DNA of 39,743 nucleotides from an uncultured Clostridia bacterium (lineage in GTDB: Bacteria; Bacillota; Clostridia; Lachnospirales; Lachnospiraceae), in assembly GCA_945915235.1 (NCBI GenBank), contig CAMEEX010000007.1, forward strand, positions 1 through 39,743, written 5' to 3'. The notes below the pieces were generated by a model. It made no database searches and was not told the origin of the DNA. It saw only the letters and a program-made list of their open reading frames with translations. Position numbers and translations under genes: made by a program. Shown here piece by piece: positions 1 through 8,176 of the stretch. The first letter of the stretch is position 1; each line of letters opens with the position of its first letter.

Positions 1-417
1 CCTATAGGCTGTGTTATCGTGTATGAAGGAAAGATAATAGCGAGAGGCTATAATAGAAGAAATATTGACAAGAGCACGCTCGCGCACGCGGAGATTGCTG
101 CGATAAAGAAGGCGAGCAGGGTGATTGGCGACTGGCGGCTGGAGGGGTGCACCATGTATGTGACACTGGAGCCGTGCCAGATGTGCTCGGGAGCCATCGT
201 GCAGGCGCGTATTCCCCGTGTGGTTATCGGAACGATGAATTCCAAGGCGGGCTGTGCGGGCTCGGTGATAAATCTTCTGCAGATGGACGGCTTCAATCAC
301 CGTGTCGATATCACGAAGGGGGTATTGATGGAGGAATGTAGGGACATGATGCAGGATTTTTTCAGGCGGCTTAGACAGGAGAAGGCGAAGGCAAAGCGCT
401 CGGATGGCAGGGAATAA
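1..417 (+). CDS. tadA: tRNA-specific adenosine deaminase TadA (5' end truncated by window edge)
   Basis: Frame open from position 1 (PIGCVIVYEGKI...); cytidine/deoxycytidylate deaminase motifs HAEIAAI and TLEPCQMCSGAI; RIPRVVIG, GCAGS. Confidence 0.93.
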   Translation, partial: PIGCVIVYEGKIIARGYNRRNIDKSTLAHAEIAAIKKASRVIGDWRLEGCTMYVTLEPCQMCSGAIVQARIPRVVIGTMNSKAGCAGSVINLLQMDGFNHRVDITKGVLMEECRDMMQDFFRRLRQEKAKAKRSDGRE

Positions 418-433
418 ACGAAGGGAAATGAAG

Positions 434-1456
434 ATGAAAAAGATTGTTTTGAGAGTATTGAGCTTTATAGGTGTGACACTGCTTATGCTGGTGATATGCC
501 TTTACTGTGTGATGTGGGTAGTCACGAAGGGACCGTCGGTTCAGGCGAGAAACTTGTTTGTGCTGTCCGTGCGTGAGACAAGCATGGCAGGCTTTCTTGC
601 GAATATGTACTGCTCCAAGGCACAGATTGCAGAGATTGAGGAAGGAAATCAGGTGAAATATCTTGATGAGGCGGTGGACACATCTCTTATAAAGATTGAG
701 CGCGATGAGACAGGTGCGAAGAAGGACTTTACGGTCAACGATGAGGACAAGGAGGATGGAGTGGTATATGCCGATGGCATGGAATTCCACCCGGTAAAGG
801 GCGCAACCTACTCGGGAACGATGATTGTGATAAATGACCCGTCGCGCGTTTTTGTGGGAACCTCAGCGGACAAGTACGATGGCTCGGCAGGACTCAGCGT
901 GCCTGAGATATGTGAGCGGTACGGCGCTACGGCAGCCTCTAACGCGGGCGGCTTCGAGGATATCGGCGGAGTCGGCAACGGAGGAACACCGCTTGGAATA
1001 GTTATCTCGGAGGGAGAGTTAAAGTACGGCGATTTGAACACTACCTACGAGATTATCGGCTTTGATGAGAACGATATATTTATCATAGGAAATATGACGG
1101 GACAGCAGGCGTTAGACTCCGGTGTTAGAGATGCTGTTTCGTGGGGACCGCTTCTGATTGTGAACGGTGTTCCTGCGAACGTGACGGGAACAGGCGGTGG
1201 TGTAAATCCGAGAACTGCCATAGGACAGAGAGCGGACGGAGCTGTGCTGCTTCTGATAATTGACGGAAGGCAGACGCACAGCCTCGGTGCCACACTTAAC
1301 GACCTCATTAACGTGTTCCTCGATTTTGATGCCGTGAATGCGGCTAATCTTGATGGGGGCGGCTCGACGGTATTTTACTATGGGGGAGAGATATATAATA
1401 AGATATCTTCCATATATGGCGCGAGGGGAATACCGACGGCTATTGTGATAAAGTAA
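434..1456 (+). CDS. Membrane-anchored phosphodiester glycosidase (NAGPA-type) family protein
   Basis: ORF 404..1456; AAGGGA RBS suggests start at 434; N-terminal TM helix; GATYSGTMIVINDPSRV, SWGPLLIVNG, NPRTAIGQ, LDGGGSTVFYY typical of NAGPA/phosphodiester glycosidase domains. Confidence 0.8.
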   Translation: MKKIVLRVLSFIGVTLLMLVICLYCVMWVVTKGPSVQARNLFVLSVRETSMAGFLANMYCSKAQIAEIEEGNQVKYLDEAVDTSLIKIERDETGAKKDFTVNDEDKEDGVVYADGMEFHPVKGATYSGTMIVINDPSRVFVGTSADKYDGSAGLSVPEICERYGATAASNAGGFEDIGGVGNGGTPLGIVISEGELKYGDLNTTYEIIGFDENDIFIIGNMTGQQALDSGVRDAVSWGPLLIVNGVPANVTGTGGGVNPRTAIGQRADGAVLLLIIDGRQTHSLGATLNDLINVFLDFDAVNAANLDGGGSTVFYYGGEIYNKISSIYGARGIPTAIVIK

Positions 1457-1472
1457 GGAAAAGGGTGCAGGA

Positions 1473-2684
1473 ATGGACAGAACAGATAATATTAAAGGAA
1501 ATAAAAGTGCAGGCGTGCGTACCCCGGTCAGAAAGCGCAGAAACAAAAAGAAAAGCTCCTCGTTTAAGATTTTTCTCGGTGCATATGCAGGGCTGTGGCT
1601 TGTGCTCACAGTGATTTTGTGCGCTGTTCTCTGGAAGAACCTTGCGGGCTACCAGAGGGACTACGACGTGGCAAAAGCGGCAGGGGAACCTGAGCTTGCC
1701 ATGCAGGAGAATATGTACTTGTTTACTGCTCAGAATATTGGGGCGCTCGTCGAGAGCGAGCAGCCTGAAATTCTGAGCAGATTTGAGACCATAGAGCAGT
1801 ACAAGGATTTTTACACGGATTTCCTCGAGGGCAGAACGGTAGGATATGAGAAGGACGAGAAGCTGTACAATGATGCGCGTCCGGTATATGATGTCTATGC
1901 GTATGATGTGGCTGGCACGGGCTCAGAGGCGGGCGAGCTTCTCGCGATAGTGTCCTTCAAGGCGGCGGGGGAGAAGGACTCCTTCGGCTTTAATAAGTGG
2001 GAGATCAAGGACATTGCCATATCGGAGAACCTCTATGACTACCATGATGTGTATGTGAAGGTCATGGACGACATGGACGTATACATCAACGGTATAAAGG
2101 CTGACGAGAGAGAGTATATAACGGGCGGTGTGATAGACAATGCCATAGCGGCTAAGGCATACGAGCTGACCGGGGTCAGCTTTAACTACAAGGTGTACTA
2201 TGCCGGTGAGATGGTCTCAGAGCCGCAGCTTCAGGTTATAGATGCAGCGGGCAATGATGTGACCGCAGACTATGTACAGGAGGACAATGACCTAAAAAGC
2301 TACGAGACGACGGCTTCGACTGACTTTATAGACAGCGTTCAGGACAGGGTGAAGAACTTCTGTGAGACCTATGTCTACCACATCTACCGCAAGGCGAGCG
2401 TGGACTCGGTTGCGTCCATGATGGAGGGAGGCTCCGAGGCGGCAAGGCTTCTTTACAATGCACAGTCCACGCTTGCGTGGGCGTGGGTGCCGGACACGGT
2501 CGAGATATTAGATGAGAACTATGACGAGTTCATGTACTATAATGAGAATTATTTTTCGTGCAGGAGTACAATAAATATCCGCAAGTCCGATGCGAATACG
2601 ACAGAGGACGAGGAGTTCGTGTGTGAGTGGCTTTTTAAGAAGGTAAATGGGGAGTGGCTTGTGACGTATTTTATTCTGGGATGA
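1473..2684 (+). CDS. Hypothetical membrane-anchored extracytoplasmic protein
   Basis: 403 aa ORF, Lys/Arg-rich N-terminus followed by one TM segment (FLGAYAGLWLVLTVILCAVLW), long soluble C-terminal region. Confidence 0.7.
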   Translation: MDRTDNIKGNKSAGVRTPVRKRRNKKKSSSFKIFLGAYAGLWLVLTVILCAVLWKNLAGYQRDYDVAKAAGEPELAMQENMYLFTAQNIGALVESEQPEILSRFETIEQYKDFYTDFLEGRTVGYEKDEKLYNDARPVYDVYAYDVAGTGSEAGELLAIVSFKAAGEKDSFGFNKWEIKDIAISENLYDYHDVYVKVMDDMDVYINGIKADEREYITGGVIDNAIAAKAYELTGVSFNYKVYYAGEMVSEPQLQVIDAAGNDVTADYVQEDNDLKSYETTASTDFIDSVQDRVKNFCETYVYHIYRKASVDSVASMMEGGSEAARLLYNAQSTLAWAWVPDTVEILDENYDEFMYYNENYFSCRSTINIRKSDANTTEDEEFVCEWLFKKVNGEWLVTYFILG

Positions 2685-2714
2685 TTTTCGACAATGCTGT
2701 ATATGTGAATGGAG

Positions 2715-3193
2715 ATGACTATTATGATAAAATTCAATAATTCACCCGATAAAAAGAAAATCAATAAAAAAATAATACAGGACGGGCTCATGGCGGCTTT
2801 TCGCTGATTGAGCTGCTGGTTGTTATCGCGATTATGGTGGTGCTCGTGGGAGTGACGGTGCCTATGTTCGGCTCATATTTTCATAAGGCAAGGGTCGCTA
2901 AGGACTGGGCAAATCTCAGGTCATACTTTACCGAGATACAGGCAGATTTTATTTCAACGGGCGAGTATAACCCCAACGTTCCGACGACAGATTTGAATTA
3001 TCCGGATAACTGGCATCAGACGGAAATTGTAACACTTGATGGGCAGAGGGTAAAGATGAAGGACGGGTATTTTGCTATTGCAAAAGATGCCACGGGGAAT
3101 GGATATCAGATATCATACTATTGCAATAAATGTCTGACCGAGTGGGATAAGCACAGCAAGACCTGCATACTGGTAATAGGTGCTACGAACTAA
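2715..3193 (+). pseudogene. Type IV pilin-like (prepilin N-methylation) protein, interrupted by an apparent frameshift in the leader
   Basis: Frame of 2834 ORF extends back to GGFSLIELLVVIAIMVVLVG with no start codon before TAA at 2765; the leader MTIMIKFNNSPDKKKINKKIIQDGLMAAFR* (2715..2807) is in the other frame; -1 shift at GGCTTTTCG joins them. Confidence 0.65.
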
Positions 3194-3239
3194 ATTTACC
3201 GTGTATAAGCATGTATACATGTATATATGCATAAAATGT

Positions 3240-3268
3240 TTGACATTTTCATAAAATACGGATATACT
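3240..3268 (+). promoter_or_regulatory. Sigma-A-type promoter for SRP RNA
   Basis: TTGACA (3240-3245) - 17 nt - TATACT (3263-3268). Confidence 0.75.
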
Positions 3269-3294
3269 GTAAGCCTGTGGATTTGTGTTTAACA

Positions 3295-3562
3295 CTTCCG
3301 CGCAGCCGGGGAGATAGCGGTGCCCTGTACCTGCAATCCGCTACAGCAGGGGTGATGTCTTTCCTAGGGAAGCCCACAGAGGGGCTGCCCGGTATAAGTG
3401 GCGTTGATATCTTGGTCTTACGCAATAGGAATCTGTGAACCATGTCAGGTCGGGAACGAAGCAGCATTAAGCAGAAGCTCTTATGTGACGTGAGGGTGCC
3501 GGGGTTGAGTCGGCTGTATCGGTAACGCTCTTTGTGCCTTCACGAAGAAAGACGCGCGGATT
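3295..3562 (+). ncRNA. ffs: Signal recognition particle RNA, large bacterial type (ends approximate)
   Basis: Conserved helix 8 core CCATGTCAGGTCGGGAACGAAGCAGCATTAAG; Alu-domain-like 5' region; terminal complementarity TCCGCGC/GCGCGGA gives ~265 nt. Confidence 0.92.
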
Positions 3563-3583
3563 ATAAAAATATATTGAAAATTG

Positions 3584-3626
3584 AAGTACCATGGTGCAAA
3601 AGATTGCCACCATGGTACTTTTTTGT
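3584..3626 (+). terminator. Intrinsic terminator after SRP RNA
   Basis: 13-bp perfect stem AAGTACCATGGTG...CACCATGGTACTT followed by TTTTTGTG. Confidence 0.85.
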
Positions 3627-3628
3627 GT

Positions 3629-4426
3629 TTATGCACTTTTGTGTCTGTGCCGTCCCCACACATGGTACAGCACTTCAATTCTGTTATAAATCCAGTAGCC
3701 TACAACACCCAGTTTCTCCACGATGCGTCCGCGGTCGCGGTGCATGTTGGTGAAGAGTTCATAAGGCACGGTAGGTCTTTTCTCTCCTGTCGGGTCCTTT
3801 ATGGCGGCAATCAGATCGTCGTTGCAGCGAATATCGCATGGGAATTCCGTCCAGGAGGTGCCGATGACCTCCGGGCGGTGGGTGTCGGTGCCGGCGGTCT
3901 GAGGCTTGTCAAGGCGGAGTGCAAGTTCGCGTGCGGACTCGTTTGCCGAGTGCTTTGCGACGGAATTGTAGCTCTCGATAAAGTCGAATTTTTCGAGAAA
4001 TTCCGGGTGAAGCTTTCCAAAGCGCGTGTTCATAAAAGCATAATAGCCCGTGTCGTATGGATGTGCCGGACCTAATATTCCGCCGATGGAGTGGACTATC
4101 TTTTCAAGGTGGGACACGGAAAGTCCGCGGATACCTATGAGACGTGCCTTCATAACGTCGGACCCTTTTATGACATTTGGCAGTATGATGATGATGTGGC
4201 CGCCGTTTCGGGTGTCATACTCTATGCCCTTTAACACTGTAAAATGTCCGATATCGCCGAGTCCGCCTTTGACGCGCTGCCAGTGGTCATAGCCCTTATA
4301 TGAATTGTGGTCGGTCACGAGCATGCCGTCCACACCTTTGTTAATCAGTTCCGTTACATAGTTCACAATACCGACGCGGGCATCTATCGAGCCCTCGCTT
4401 GTGTGGCAGTGCATATCTATTTTCAA
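3629..4426 (-). CDS. PHP-domain phosphoesterase-like protein
   Basis: MKIDMHCHTSEGSIDARVG, DGMLVTDHNSYKG, LKGIEYDT, GPAHPYD, AGTDTH PHP metal-ligand motifs; likely TTG start at 4426 with upstream GGAG (ORF open to 4591). Confidence 0.85.
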   Translation of the reverse strand: MKIDMHCHTSEGSIDARVGIVNYVTELINKGVDGMLVTDHNSYKGYDHWQRVKGGLGDIGHFTVLKGIEYDTRNGGHIIIILPNVIKGSDVMKARLIGIRGLSVSHLEKIVHSIGGILGPAHPYDTGYYAFMNTRFGKLHPEFLEKFDFIESYNSVAKHSANESARELALRLDKPQTAGTDTHRPEVIGTSWTEFPCDIRCNDDLIAAIKDPTGEKRPTVPYELFTNMHRDRGRIVEKLGVVGYWIYNRIEVLYHVWGRHRHKSA

Positions 4427-4581
4427 ATTTTCTCCATTCCGAAGCGCATGAACGTTTCTATAATAAAAATAATCTTTAACAGTTCTTAGCCGTATACAGT
4501 ATAGTCTTTCGTTCGGAAAATTACAATGTGATTTTGATGGAAAAAGCGGTTTATCGCAATACCAATGAAGGGAGGTGCGTG

Positions 4582-4665
4582 ATGATGACAATTGCAGATG
4601 AAATGAAAAAAGAAGAAATAAAAAAGCCTATCCTGTCCGACCAGAATAGGCAGTGCTCGCTTTAG
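4582..4665 (+). other. Small ORF (28 codons) with strong RBS, overlapping the opposite-strand terminator
   Basis: GGGAGGTGCGTG-ATGATGACAATTGCAGATGAAATG...; encodes MMTIADEMKKEEIKKPILSDQNRQCSL*. Confidence 0.3.
4615..4651 (-). terminator. Intrinsic terminator for the DUF4143-type ATPase gene
   Basis: Minus strand GCCTATTCTG-GTCGGA-CAGGATAGGC followed by TTTTTTATTT. Confidence 0.8.
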
Positions 4666-4666
4666 T

Positions 4667-5857
4667 TTATGTTATCAACCAGTCGGCGATATCTATTATC
4701 CGTATTCCCTCATACTGATAGCTGTCGTGACGTGTTCTTGCAATAAGGATTTTGGGGTAAGCATCACGAATGGCAAGCAGCGGTGATACTTCACGCTCAA
4801 AAGTTTTTTCTCCTGAAATATCATCGGATACTTGAATATATATCTTTTCATCACGCTTGATTGCAACAAAATCAATTTCCTTTTTATAGAGTGTACCAAC
4901 ATATATTTCATATCCACGACGCAGAAGTTCAATGGCTACAATATTTTCGTATATTCTGCCGTAATCCATATTTTTCGTGCCGAGTTTTGCATATCGAAAT
5001 GAATGATCGCAAAGATAGTATTTCTCATTGGAAGAAAGATACTTTTTCCCCTGTATATCATATCTGCGGACTTTATAAAAAGCAAAAGCATTGCAAAGAT
5101 ACTGCATATATGAGCCGACGGTTTTGTGATTTATCTTATCTTTATTACTGTTAAATGTAGCAGCAAGACTTCTTGCGGAAGTGAGATTAGATATATTATC
5201 CATAAGGAAATCTGATATCCTGTCCATAAGAGTAACATTTCGTATGTGGTATTTGGTTCGTATATCCCTTACGATAAGAGTATGGTAAACCTCGTCGATA
5301 TAGTTGTATTTTGCTTCAATATCTTTATATAAATATGATCCTGACATGCCGCCTTCGAGAACGTACTTGTCGAAGGCATCATAGTTGTTATCATATTTAA
5401 AGTATTGCTGAAATTCCGAAAACGAAAAAGGGTAAACTTTTATTTCAAATGTTCTTCCCGTAAAAAGTGTCGCGAGGTCAGAGCTTAACAAAAAAGCATT
5501 TGAACCGGTAATGTATATATCATACTTTTCTGATGCATGAAGTCCGTTAATGGCTTTTTCAAAGTTATTGCACATCTGGATCTCATCTATCATAACCACA
5601 TTTTCACAACCTATTTTATAATTATTGTTGATGTAGTCATATAACGGCTTATATTCGGTCAGCTCTTCATATTCCGGCATGTTAAAGTTGATGTGTATAA
5701 TGTTAATATCAGGGTCATTCAGCAAAAGATGTGCCTTCAACGCTTCAAGCAGCTTTGATTTGCCTGAACGCCGAACTCCTGTGATAACCTTGATATCTGG
5801 TGTTCCCACAACACTTAATATTTTATCGAGATAGTTCATGCGATTTATAAGTTTCAT
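4667..5857 (-). CDS. AAA_14/DUF4143-type ATP-binding protein
   Basis: Walker A TGVRRSGKSKLLEAL, Walker B NVVMIDEIQMC, YITGSNAFLLSSDLATLFTGRTFEIKVYPFSFSEF, C-terminal restriction-like GTLYKKEIDFVAIK..KIYIQV. Confidence 0.92.
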   Translation of the reverse strand: MKLINRMNYLDKILSVVGTPDIKVITGVRRSGKSKLLEALKAHLLLNDPDINIIHINFNMPEYEELTEYKPLYDYINNNYKIGCENVVMIDEIQMCNNFEKAINGLHASEKYDIYITGSNAFLLSSDLATLFTGRTFEIKVYPFSFSEFQQYFKYDNNYDAFDKYVLEGGMSGSYLYKDIEAKYNYIDEVYHTLIVRDIRTKYHIRNVTLMDRISDFLMDNISNLTSARSLAATFNSNKDKINHKTVGSYMQYLCNAFAFYKVRRYDIQGKKYLSSNEKYYLCDHSFRYAKLGTKNMDYGRIYENIVAIELLRRGYEIYVGTLYKKEIDFVAIKRDEKIYIQVSDDISGEKTFEREVSPLLAIRDAYPKILIARTRHDSYQYEGIRIIDIADWLIT

Positions 5858-5880
5858 ATCATATCACCGTCCCTAAAAGC

Positions 5881-5933
5881 ATTATAGCACATCTATTTCC
5901 CAAAATCAATATATTTACGAATTTGGGAAATAG
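5881..5933 (-). promoter_or_regulatory. Promoter of the DUF4143-type ATPase with a 12-bp inverted repeat
   Basis: Minus strand TTGATT (5904-5909) - 17 nt - TATAAT (5881-5886); inverted repeat CTATTTCCCAAA (5893-5904)/TTTGGGAAATAG (5922-5933). Confidence 0.65.
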
Positions 5934-6085
5934 AATAAAAACTTTATTTGACTCCAACATCATTTATGATGGAAAATGCTCACATGGCTTTCTGTACAAC
6001 ACATTTTGAATATGGTATATTGATATCAGCAGCAGTTATGCTCGTATATAATGCAAAATATTGTCTGGGATACAAGGAGGAAGGT

Positions 6086-8047
6086 ATGATTTTTGGAGTG
6101 GATTATTACCCGGAGCATTGGGACAGGAGCGAGTGGGAGCATCAGGCTGACCTTATGAAGGAGGGCGGCTTCAACACGGTGAGAATGGGGGAATTTGACT
6201 GGAAGCTGTTCGAGAAGGAGGAGGGAGAGTTCGATTTCTCGATTCTCGACGATGCCATAGAGGTGCTCGCAGAGCGCGGCGTGAAGGTCATTCTCGGAAC
6301 GCCGACGGCGGCACCGCCTAAGTGGCTTGCCGACAGGTACGATGTGCTTCAGCGCGACAGGTACGGAAGGGTGCGAGCGTGGGGCTCGAGGCGTGAGTGC
6401 TGTGCCAACAGCAGGGACTATATAGAGAAGTCCAAGATAATTGTAAAAAAGATGGTAAAGCATTTTGCCGGGAACAAGAATGTAATCGGCTGGCAGATAG
6501 ACAATGAGTTCGGCTGTCATGCGAGCACAAGATGTTACTGCGAGAACTGCCGCAGGGCGTTTGGGAAGTGGCTCAAAAAGCGCTATGAGGACATTGAGGC
6601 GCTTAACAGGACTTGGGGGAATGTGTTCTGGAGCCTGGACTATGACTCCTTCGACGATGTGATTCTGCCTGCCTACAATTCCTGCGAGGGTGAGAATTAT
6701 CCTAATTTTGCACACAATCCGAGCCTTGACCTCGAATACAGAAGATTTGCGTCGGACTCCTGGGTAAAATACCAGCAGATGCAGATTGACATAATAAGAA
6801 AGTACAGTGACCTGCCGATTACCCATAATTTTATGGGGCATTTCTCGGATATTGACTACTATAAGCTTGGAAAGAACCTCGATTATGTGGCGTGGGACAA
6901 TTACCCTGACAATCAGTGGGGCGGCTCCGAGTACCAGTATGTGTCGATGGCGCATGAGAATATGCGAGGTATAAAAAATAAGAATTTTGTCGTCATGGAG
7001 GAGCAGGCAGGTCCGTGCGGCTGGGACGTGGTTGGCAGAACGCCGAAGCCGGGACAGTTAAGGCTGTGGACGTATCAGGCGGTTGCACACGGCTGTGAGG
7101 GCGTGGTGTATTTCCGTTTCAGGACGGCGCTTTTCGGAATGGAGCAGTACTGGTTCGGCGTGCTCGACCATGACGGGGTTCCGCGCAGACGTTTTTACGA
7201 GATTAAGCAGACGGGCGAGGAGTTAAAGAAACTCGAAAAATATATTGTGGGCGCAGAAAATTCCTATGAGGCACTTATCTACAAATCCTATGATGATGTG
7301 TGGTCGCACGAGATTAAGCGCCACAAGGCAGGCTTTGACTACAGAAATCTCCTGTATGCTTACTATAAGGCCAACTCGGACCTTAACGTGACGACGGCGG
7401 TTTCAGACAGCGATTTTGAAAAATACAAGGTTGTCTATATGCCTGCACACAATGTTGTGACGGACAAGGAGGTAAAGCGTATCCGCGAGTATGTGGAAAA
7501 CGGCGGAACGCTTGTGCTGACCTACAGAAGCGGCACGAGGGACTACTACAACAACATGAGGACCGGCACGGTTCCGGGTGCTTTTGCCGAGCTTGCCGGG
7601 ATTGAGGTGTCGGAGTTTGCTACACCTGACGGGGATATTGCGCTTGAAGGAGAGCTTTTTGGGACAGGCACCGCAAAATTCTGGTGCGACGTAATCGAGC
7701 CTGAGACTGCCAAGGTTTTAGCAGGCTACGCGGAGGACTACTACAAGGGAAAAGCCGCAATCACGGTAAATGAGTACGGCAAGGGCAGAGTATATTATGT
7801 GGGCTGTGATTTGGACGGGCAGACGCTTAAGCACTTTGTAAAATATGTCTCCGACGAATGTGGAATTGCGACGGTCGAGCTGCCTGCAGGCGTCGAGCTG
7901 GTAAAGCGCGCCGACTGTGCATTTTTGCTAAACCACAATGAAACCCCGTGCAAGGTGGACATTATGGGAACCAATCTCCTCACCGGAGAGACCTTCGACG
8001 GAAAACTGGAGGGATATGCGGCATATTGCCTAAAGGAAGCTAAGTAA
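6086..8047 (+). CDS. Glycoside hydrolase family 42 beta-galactosidase
   Basis: MIFGVDYYPEHWDRSEWEHQADLMKEGGFNTVRMGEFDW, GTPTAAPPKWL, IGWQIDNEFGCH (acid/base), VVMEEQAGPCGW (nucleophile); AAGGAGGAAGGT RBS before ATG 6086. Confidence 0.95.
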   Translation: MIFGVDYYPEHWDRSEWEHQADLMKEGGFNTVRMGEFDWKLFEKEEGEFDFSILDDAIEVLAERGVKVILGTPTAAPPKWLADRYDVLQRDRYGRVRAWGSRRECCANSRDYIEKSKIIVKKMVKHFAGNKNVIGWQIDNEFGCHASTRCYCENCRRAFGKWLKKRYEDIEALNRTWGNVFWSLDYDSFDDVILPAYNSCEGENYPNFAHNPSLDLEYRRFASDSWVKYQQMQIDIIRKYSDLPITHNFMGHFSDIDYYKLGKNLDYVAWDNYPDNQWGGSEYQYVSMAHENMRGIKNKNFVVMEEQAGPCGWDVVGRTPKPGQLRLWTYQAVAHGCEGVVYFRFRTALFGMEQYWFGVLDHDGVPRRRFYEIKQTGEELKKLEKYIVGAENSYEALIYKSYDDVWSHEIKRHKAGFDYRNLLYAYYKANSDLNVTTAVSDSDFEKYKVVYMPAHNVVTDKEVKRIREYVENGGTLVLTYRSGTRDYYNNMRTGTVPGAFAELAGIEVSEFATPDGDIALEGELFGTGTAKFWCDVIEPETAKVLAGYAEDYYKGKAAITVNEYGKGRVYYVGCDLDGQTLKHFVKYVSDECGIATVELPAGVELVKRADCAFLLNHNETPCKVDIMGTNLLTGETFDGKLEGYAAYCLKEAK

Positions 8048-8084
8048 TTTAATTAGATACTCATAGCAGGCATATGGTAAAAAG

Positions 8085-8163
8085 CCGTGAGATTTTTTCT
8101 CGCAGATTATTGAATAAAGGAGTTTTTTATGATATATAATACTTATGAGAAAAAATCTCACGG
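8085..8163 (+). promoter_or_regulatory. 17-bp perfect inverted repeat (hairpin) overlapping the RBS of the downstream ATPase gene
   Basis: CCGTGAGATTTTTTCTC (8085-8101) and exact reverse complement GAGAAAAAATCTCACGG (8147-8163); loop of 45 nt. Confidence 0.75.
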
Positions 8164-8176
8164 AGGTAAAAAATGA
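8129..8176 (+). CDS. Putative 15-codon leader peptide overlapping the ATPase start (ATGA)
   Basis: AAAGGAG-TTTTTT-ATG; encodes MIYNTYEKKSHGGKK*, stop TGA 8174-8176 overlaps ATG 8173-8175. Confidence 0.5.
   Translation: MIYNTYEKKSHGGKK

Noticed and set aside
3210-3221. Palindrome CATGTATACATG upstream of the SRP promoter
   Set aside because: Short TA-rich alternating sequence; could be chance, no further support
5948-6085. N-terminal extension of the GH42 ORF from ATG 5948
   Set aside because: AAGGAGG RBS and the conserved GH42 N-terminus (MIFGVDYYPEHW) support the start at 6086
6026-6955. 309-aa minus-strand ORF inside GH42
   Set aside because: Antisense shadow of a well-supported GH42 gene; no recognisable domain
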